A stretch of DNA of 9,543 bases from an uncultured Oscillospiraceae bacterium (GTDB lineage Bacteria; Bacillota_A; Clostridia; Oscillospirales; Oscillospiraceae): NCBI GenBank assembly GCA_947631215.1, contig CANRKN010000079.1, positions 1 to 9,543 of the forward strand, read 5' to 3'. Positions within the stretch are counted from its first letter, which is position 1; each line of letters begins with the position of its first letter. Below the pieces are notes generated by a model. That model had not been told where the DNA came from. It made no database searches and worked only from the letters and a program-made list of their open reading frames with translations. Shown here piece after piece: positions 5,870 through 9,543 of the stretch. The position numbers and the translations under genes were made by a program.

Positions 5870-7735
5870 TTATGCCCAGGTGGATATCACGATGCCGTTC
5901 CGCCCGGACAGCATTTCGCTCACGGCGTCCAGCTGCTCGGGGGCGCAGCCCACCCGGTCAAGGAAGGGCAGGGAGGGGAACACGTCCCCCAAAGCGGCGG
6001 TATCCATCCGCTCCACGTTCAGCTGTGTCAGGGCGGTGAGGCTCTTCAGGGGCGTTGGGTCCAGGGGGGCCGTGCCCCGCACGTCCAGGTACTCCAGCCG
6101 GGTCATGGTCTCCAGGCCCGCGAGGCTTTCCGCGGGCACGTCCAGAAACAGCTGCGTCAGCCCCGTGAGGCCGGACAGGGCGGTCATGTCCGCCAGCGGC
6201 TCGTCGGACCACAGATACAGCTGCTCCAGCCCCGTGAGGCTGCCGATGACGTCCAAATCATCGCTCCGGACCGGCCGCAGGAACAGGCAGACCAGCCAGT
6301 CCATGGACCGGAGCCCGGAAATGTCCGTGAGTTCCGGGCAGTCCATGATCCGCAGGTATTCCAGCTTCGGTATCCGGGCGGCGGCCAGGTCCGTGATGCG
6401 GGTGGCGCCGGCGAACAGGGTCCGCAGCGCCCGGCACTGGGCCAGAGGCGACAGGTCCCGGACGGGGTTGTCGCCGATATACAGGTCTATGAGGCGCTGG
6501 CACTGGCTCAGGGGCGTCAGGTCCGTTATCCCGTTGCCGTGCAGGGCCAGGCGCAGCACCCATTTCCCCTCCAGGGGGGACAGGTCCGTGATGCGCTGGT
6601 TGCACAGGGCCAGCTCCAGCAGATTGGGGAAGTTGGGGATGTCCTCCAGGGTGTCCACCGTGCCGCCCTCGGGTGCGGGCTGGCCGTCGATGGTCAGCGC
6701 CGCGCCGTGCACGTCCATCTGCTCCCAGCTGTCGAAGTGCTCGTTCCCGCAGAGGTACAGGCCGGATATCTGCGAAAGGTCCTCCAGGGTCACCGTGCCC
6801 GGCTCCTTGCCCAGCTGGCGGCAGACCTCCGCCTCGATGGCGGGGCTGTGGAAGGTATAGGCCCCCGGCGCCGCCGCTTTATGGGCCGGCAGCACGATGG
6901 CCGCCGCCAGGGCGCATACCGCCAGCATCATACCTAAGGCCAGCGCCGCCCTGCGGAGCGCACCGTGCCGGGGGCCATGGACGGCGCGCTTCAGCGCCCG
7001 TTCCAGGGCCGCCGCGCTCTGGTAGCGGTCCTTGGGGTCGAAGCGGGTGCACCGGCGCACCACGGTCTCCAAGGGCGCGGGCATATCGCCGTCCTCCAGG
7101 CGGCTCTCCCCGGTGGCCAGCTCGTGCAGCAGCACGCCCAGGGCGTAAATGTCGGACCTGGGGTCCGTCTGGCGGTAGCCGAACTGCTCCGGCGGGGCGG
7201 AGAAGGCGGTGACCCGCAGATCCGTGTCCCGGGTGTCCTGCTCGTCGTAGAACCGGGAGATGTCGAAGTCGATGAGCACATATTCCCCTGCCGGGGTGCG
7301 GATGACGTTCTCCGCCTTGATGTCCCGGTGGATGAGGGGCGGGTCCTGGCTGTGGAGCGCTTCCAGCGTCCGGCAGAGAGACAGACCGATGCGGACCGTC
7401 TCCTCCGGGGAGAAGGGGCCCTTCTTCTGCACCAGGTCCAGCAGTGTCTCGCCCTCCACATATTCCCGCAGCAGGTAGCCCACGCCGCCGGAGAGGAACC
7501 AGCGGTGCATTTTGGGCACGCCGCATCCGGCCAGGCGGGAGAGGGCGGCGAACTTCTTCTCCGTGTCCGCCGCAGGCCTCGTAAACCGCCGGAGCACCAG
7601 CTTTTCGCCGGTGCGTTTATCCTGCAAAAGCAACGTCTGTCGCTCCCGGCCCTCCTTCAGCAGGGCCAGGGGCTCGTAGTCCGCCGTAAGCTCCGGGGGC
7701 AGAAAGCGCTCCATGGCGCCGCTGTCCGCCGTCAT
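5870..7735 (-). CDS. Membrane Ser/Thr protein kinase with C-terminal leucine-rich repeats
   Basis: The start is the ATG at 7735, which overlaps the TGA of the upstream gene as ATGA; a longer open frame exists upstream but there it only mirrors the regulator gene in another frame. The 621-residue product has a Hanks-type kinase domain (about 17-250): catalytic loop HRDIKAEN (136-143, Asp138), metal-binding DFD (156-158), an APPE-like motif (180-183), SDIYALG (194-200) and Arg237. A basic stretch then precedes a single membrane helix (about 263-283), so the kinase is cytoplasmic. The outside portion (about 366-590) holds around ten internalin-like leucine-rich repeats of about 22 residues, such as LHGNGITDLTPL. 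Oddities: the ATP-binding VAIK lysine position reads LVLRR (Arg49), the glycine loop is degenerate, and DFG is DFD. Activity is therefore plausible but not certain. It probably senses a surface ligand and signals to the co-transcribed regulator and alarmone hydrolase; this link is inferred. Confidence 0.92.
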   Translation of the reverse strand: MTADSGAMERFLPPELTADYEPLALLKEGRERQTLLLQDKRTGEKLVLRRFTRPAADTEKKFAALSRLAGCGVPKMHRWFLSGGVGYLLREYVEGETLLDLVQKKGPFSPEETVRIGLSLCRTLEALHSQDPPLIHRDIKAENVIRTPAGEYVLIDFDISRFYDEQDTRDTDLRVTAFSAPPEQFGYRQTDPRSDIYALGVLLHELATGESRLEDGDMPAPLETVVRRCTRFDPKDRYQSAAALERALKRAVHGPRHGALRRAALALGMMLAVCALAAAIVLPAHKAAAPGAYTFHSPAIEAEVCRQLGKEPGTVTLEDLSQISGLYLCGNEHFDSWEQMDVHGAALTIDGQPAPEGGTVDTLEDIPNFPNLLELALCNQRITDLSPLEGKWVLRLALHGNGITDLTPLSQCQRLIDLYIGDNPVRDLSPLAQCRALRTLFAGATRITDLAAARIPKLEYLRIMDCPELTDISGLRSMDWLVCLFLRPVRSDDLDVIGSLTGLEQLYLWSDEPLADMTALSGLTGLTQLFLDVPAESLAGLETMTRLEYLDVRGTAPLDPTPLKSLTALTQLNVERMDTAALGDVFPSLPFLDRVGCAPEQLDAVSEMLSGRNGIVISTWA

Positions 7736-8199
7736 AGGATGCCCGCCAGGCCCCGGGATAGCAGCTGCTCGTCCGTGGCCAGGATGCCCATGCGGTTTTG
7801 CAGGGCGAAGATGACGACCGCGTCCCGCTTCACCCGGGGATAGAGGGCGCCCCGCTGGGCCGTGCGCAGCAGGGACTGGGCCTCGTCCACCGACAGCTCC
7901 AGTACCAGCGCCAGGCGCAGGATGATGTCCCGGCTGGGCCGGCGCTCGCCGCTGCAAAGCTGATAGGTGAACGAGCGGCTCAAAAGCGCCGCCTCGCCCA
8001 GCTGTGTGGCGTTCAGGCCCCTCTCCTGCATGTACCCGGCCAGGCGTTGGGTGAATGTGGGCGTATCCATGTCCCCGTCCAGGGTCTTCAGGGCGCCGGT
8101 CAGGGTCCGGGACCGCTCCAATATGTCCAAAAGCTCGTCCGTGTCCCGCCGGGGCGCTTTCCTGCCCGCGGCCGGACCGGTCCTTACGCCGGACGGCAT
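7732..8199 (-). CDS. XRE-type helix-turn-helix regulator, partner of the kinase
   Basis: The 155-residue protein has a basic N-terminus (1-19), a helical lead-in (DELLDILERS, 21-30) and a Cro/C1-type helix-turn-helix at about 49-115: QRLAGYMQERGLNATQLGEA, then SRSFTYQLCSGERRPSRD, where LSRSFTYQLCSG is the recognition-helix region, followed by LALVLELSVDEAQSLL. The C-terminal part (about 116-155, YPRVKRDAVVIFAL) is an additional helical segment of unknown role. It is likely a cytoplasmic DNA-binding protein. The ATG at 8199 has GAGGAGGTG (8205-8213) 7 nt upstream. Its TGA overlaps the kinase ATG by four bases, indicating translational coupling and matched amounts. It is first in the operon behind a consensus promoter carrying an inverted repeat, so autoregulation is plausible. 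A phosphorylation target role for the kinase is a guess from gene order. Confidence 0.87.
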   Translation of the reverse strand: MPSGVRTGPAAGRKAPRRDTDELLDILERSRTLTGALKTLDGDMDTPTFTQRLAGYMQERGLNATQLGEAALLSRSFTYQLCSGERRPSRDIILRLALVLELSVDEAQSLLRTAQRGALYPRVKRDAVVIFALQNRMGILATDEQLLSRGLAGIL

Positions 8200-8239
8200 A
8201 GGACCACCTCCTCATGATGCTCAGTGCTTCTCATACATC

Positions 8240-8253
8240 TTTAAACAATTAAA
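8240..8253. promoter_or_regulatory. Inverted repeat at the operon start site, possible operator
   Basis: TTTAA-ACAA-TTAAA is a 5-bp inverted repeat with a 4-nt centre lying at the end of the -10 box and over the predicted transcription start. Its place would suit binding by the operon's own HTH protein, but the sequence is AT-rich and short, so chance is a real alternative. Confidence 0.35.
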
Positions 8254-8280
8254 TTATACTGACTCCATTTGAAATGTCAA
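8253..8280 (-). promoter_or_regulatory. Perfect-consensus promoter of the regulator-kinase-hydrolase operon
   Basis: Read on the minus strand, TTGACA (8275-8280) and TATAAT (8253-8258) match the sigma-A consensus at 12 of 12 positions with a 16-nt spacer. Transcription would start near 8246 and give a leader of about 47 nt. So strong a promoter on a signalling operon suggests it is held down by a repressor. Confidence 0.88.
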
Positions 8281-8388
8281 GGAACATCCGTGCCAGGGGC
8301 GCCTGTCTGCCCCGGGGAATGGGCGGTATGCCCCGGCGGAGCAGATGCCGAGCGGGCCGGTACCTGGGGGTGTACCGGCCCGCTTTTT
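8267..8388 (+). ncRNA. Candidate small RNA ending in an orphan terminator
   Basis: A rightward intrinsic terminator (8351-8388) has no rightward gene before it. A possible rightward -10, TATACT (8255-8260), with a weak -35 CATACA (8232-8237) 17 nt before it, would start an RNA of about 120 nt near 8267. Between them lie two more small hairpins, ggggc/gcccc (8296-8300 with 8309-8313) and gggc/gccc (8321-8324 with 8330-8333). No credible reading frame is present. No known RNA family is recognised; the 5' end is the weakest part of this call. Confidence 0.35.
8351..8388 (+). terminator. Rightward Rho-independent terminator without an upstream gene
   Basis: A perfect 13-bp inverted repeat (8351-8363 with 8372-8384, loop CTGGGGGT) is followed by T at 8384-8388. 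On the minus strand the stem is followed by CGGCATCT, with no T-tract, so it acts rightward only and does not properly serve the leftward SGNH gene that ends at 8408. Confidence 0.85.
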
Positions 8389-8407
8389 GCGTATAGGGGG
8401 TATAAGC

Positions 8408-9451
8408 TCAACGGTTGATATAGATATGCCTGCCCGGAGGGTTTTTCTCCAGATCAAAGCCGCTGTATTTTTGGTTGAGTCCCCGGGCCTCTTCGGCGCT
8501 GCTCACGGCAAAATAGTCAATGTAATATGCGTCGGGGCCGTCGGTGAAGCTGTGGAGCTCGGATTTTTGGATCAGGACCAGAGCGCCGCAGTCCCTGCAC
8601 CGGACGAGCTTTCTGCCCCCGTCGTCCCATATGTGAAGGGCGTGGCCATTGCATCGGTCCCCATAGTCCTCGACCAGGTCGAAATGAAAGTCTCCTATCG
8701 TATGATCGGCGTCGTACAGATCAAAAATATGGCATGTATCCATTTGGTACGTCTCCGGCTTATAATCTTCCGGGACCAGATCGTTACCGCGCAGCGCCTG
8801 TATCCAGGCCAGAGCCAAAGTATCATGACCTTTGGCCGTCGGGTGAGAACCATCCAGTGTCTCATACCGGAGGTCTGTGGCGGCCAGATCGGCCAGGAGT
8901 ACACGCTCCTTTGCGCACACATCCCGTATGGCGTCATTATAGTCGTCAAAAGGGACGTCCACGAACCGCTCCGGAAAACGCCATTGCGCCTGCTGGCTCA
9001 AAGACGTCCTCAGCAGCGTGGCACAGACGACGCCAGCGGGGGGATAGGCCTTCTTTATGCCGCGGACCATGAGCCGGTATGCATCGGCGAAAAAGTCCCG
9101 CTTGTCCTGGCGGGAAAACATCGGCCGCTTGACAGGAACGCCGTATCCGAAATCATTGAAGCCGATGTAGCACAGGATCAGCTCAGGCGTGCATTGCTGC
9201 GTATGCAGCGCGGCGATCCTCTCCGCAGAGCACGCGCTGGGAAACGCCCTGCCGGAGACCATGCTGCCGGAATAGGAGGCGTTGACGCACAGTTCGCCGT
9301 TTACGGCCCGGATCACCTTCGCCCACCAAGTGTCCGTCACGCTGCGCAGACCGTGTTCGGCACACGTCTCAGCGTCGTAAAAGACCTCGTATCCTGGGGG
9401 ATTGCAGTCTTCAAAGGTGCTGATCGAATCGCCTGCGATGGAAATATACAA
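8408..9451 (-). CDS. SGNH/GDSL-family hydrolase with Cys/His C-terminal extension
   Basis: The 347-residue protein (numbered from the TTG at 9451) carries the SGNH blocks: AGDSIST with nucleophile Ser9, YSGS with Gly62, GFNDFG with Asn99, and DGSHPTAKGH with Asp200 and His203. These four blocks and their order support a serine ester hydrolase (lipase, esterase or carbohydrate deacetylase type); the substrate cannot be told. There is no signal peptide or membrane helix, so it is probably cytoplasmic. The core ends near residue 220. The remaining about 120 residues are unusual: a CNGH (267-270) and CRDC (285-288) pair could form a zinc-binding site. The start is set by AAAAGGAGGG, which sits inside the longer frame; an upstream in-frame TTG at 9478 would place that site within the gene. 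No leftward terminator is seen after the stop. It is monocistronic as far as visible; it may be unrelated in function to the kinase operon. Confidence 0.88.
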   Translation of the reverse strand: MYISIAGDSISTFEDCNPPGYEVFYDAETCAEHGLRSVTDTWWAKVIRAVNGELCVNASYSGSMVSGRAFPSACSAERIAALHTQQCTPELILCYIGFNDFGYGVPVKRPMFSRQDKRDFFADAYRLMVRGIKKAYPPAGVVCATLLRTSLSQQAQWRFPERFVDVPFDDYNDAIRDVCAKERVLLADLAATDLRYETLDGSHPTAKGHDTLALAWIQALRGNDLVPEDYKPETYQMDTCHIFDLYDADHTIGDFHFDLVEDYGDRCNGHALHIWDDGGRKLVRCRDCGALVLIQKSELHSFTDGPDAYYIDYFAVSSAEEARGLNQKYSGFDLEKNPPGRHIYINR

Positions 9452-9457
9452 GACAAG

Positions 9458-9467
9458 CCCTCCTTTT
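9458..9467 (-). promoter_or_regulatory. Ribosome-binding site fixing a TTG start
   Basis: On the minus strand AAAAGGAGGG lies 7 nt before the TTG at 9449-9451. There is no ATG or GTG at a suitable distance, so TTG is the best start for the SGNH hydrolase gene. Confidence 0.8.
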
Positions 9468-9480
9468 GGTAATGTCAAGG

Positions 9481-9486
9481 ATTATG
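9481..9486 (-). promoter_or_regulatory. Possible -10 element of the SGNH hydrolase gene
   Basis: CATAAT on the minus strand (5 of 6 to the -10 consensus) lies about 30 nt ahead of the TTG start, but no reasonable -35 is found 16-18 nt before it. The rest of 9487-9543 shows only AT-rich sequence and no gene. Confidence 0.2.
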
Positions 9487-9543
9487 CGCAAAATTAAATT
9501 GCAGTCTCTGGGAGGTAAGTTCAGCAGGCAATAGAGGGGGATT

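Noticed and set aside
5171..6937. 588-residue open frame on the plus strand
   Set aside because: It lies antisense to the RSH and kinase genes, which have clear motifs; its Gln/Gly/His/Arg-rich composition is typical of GC-rich antisense frames.
6965..7843. 292-residue plus-strand frame over the kinase and regulator genes
   Set aside because: Antisense to kinase catalytic motifs; composition is that of a shadow frame.
7736..8215. Extended N-terminus of the kinase frame to 8215
   Set aside because: This part is an alternative frame of the HTH gene, rich in Gly/His/Pro/Arg; the ATGA at 7732-7735 and the HTH protein's motifs set the kinase start at 7735.
8319..8396. 25-residue plus-strand mini-frame starting ATGGGCGGT
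   Set aside because: It has only a weak ribosome site and reads through the whole terminator hairpin, so translation is unlikely.
8345..9472. 375-residue plus-strand frame opposite the SGNH gene
   Set aside because: The minus strand carries all four SGNH blocks and a ribosome site; the plus frame has no recognisable domain.
9452..9478. Earlier TTG start for the SGNH hydrolase at 9478
   Set aside because: It would place the strong ribosome-binding site inside the coding sequence and adds residues before the first SGNH strand without need.

Overview
The window looks like GC-rich chromosomal DNA from a low-copy-gene region of a gut-type Firmicute, most likely the class Clostridia (Oscillospiraceae/Flavonifractor-like). 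This rests on strong AAAGGAGG-type ribosome sites, Rho-independent terminators, a surface protein with FIVAR repeats and a choline-binding-like tail, and clostridial-style kinase and regulator sequences. No rRNA or other phylogenetic marker is present, so the taxon is an inference.

Layout. (1) Bases 1-3720 (+) hold the 3' part of a large secreted cell-surface protein whose signal peptide is cut by the left edge; it ends in tandem FIVAR modules and an aromatic wall-binding tail, followed by a strong terminator. (2) Bases 3812-4657 (+) encode a tyrosine-recombinase-fold protein that appears to have lost catalytic residues. (3) Bases 4658-4902 are a non-coding stretch dense in GC-rich inverted repeats, ending in a consensus promoter. 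(4) Bases 4903-5124 (+) encode a 73-residue Lar-like zinc-ribbon protein. A perfect 16-bp bidirectional terminator separates it from the convergent leftward genes.

(5) Bases 8199 down to 5192 (-) form a three-gene operon behind a perfect TTGACA/TATAAT promoter. It encodes an XRE-type helix-turn-helix protein, then (ATGA overlap) a membrane Ser/Thr kinase with a C-terminal, probably extracytoplasmic, leucine-rich-repeat domain, then (42-nt gap) a stand-alone (p)ppGpp-hydrolase-type HD protein. The plausible reading is a sensory module: the LRR domain perceives something at the surface, the kinase transduces it, and the regulator and alarmone hydrolase are outputs. That wiring is inferred from gene order only. 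(6) Between this operon and the next gene lies a rightward terminator with no rightward gene in front of it, suggesting a small RNA. (7) Bases 9451-8408 (-) encode an SGNH/GDSL hydrolase with a Cys/His C-terminal extension, read from a TTG start.

The most notable items are the XRE/receptor-kinase/alarmone-hydrolase operon, the non-canonical kinase active site, the degenerate recombinase next to a palindromic element and Lar gene, and the orphan terminator/candidate sRNA.
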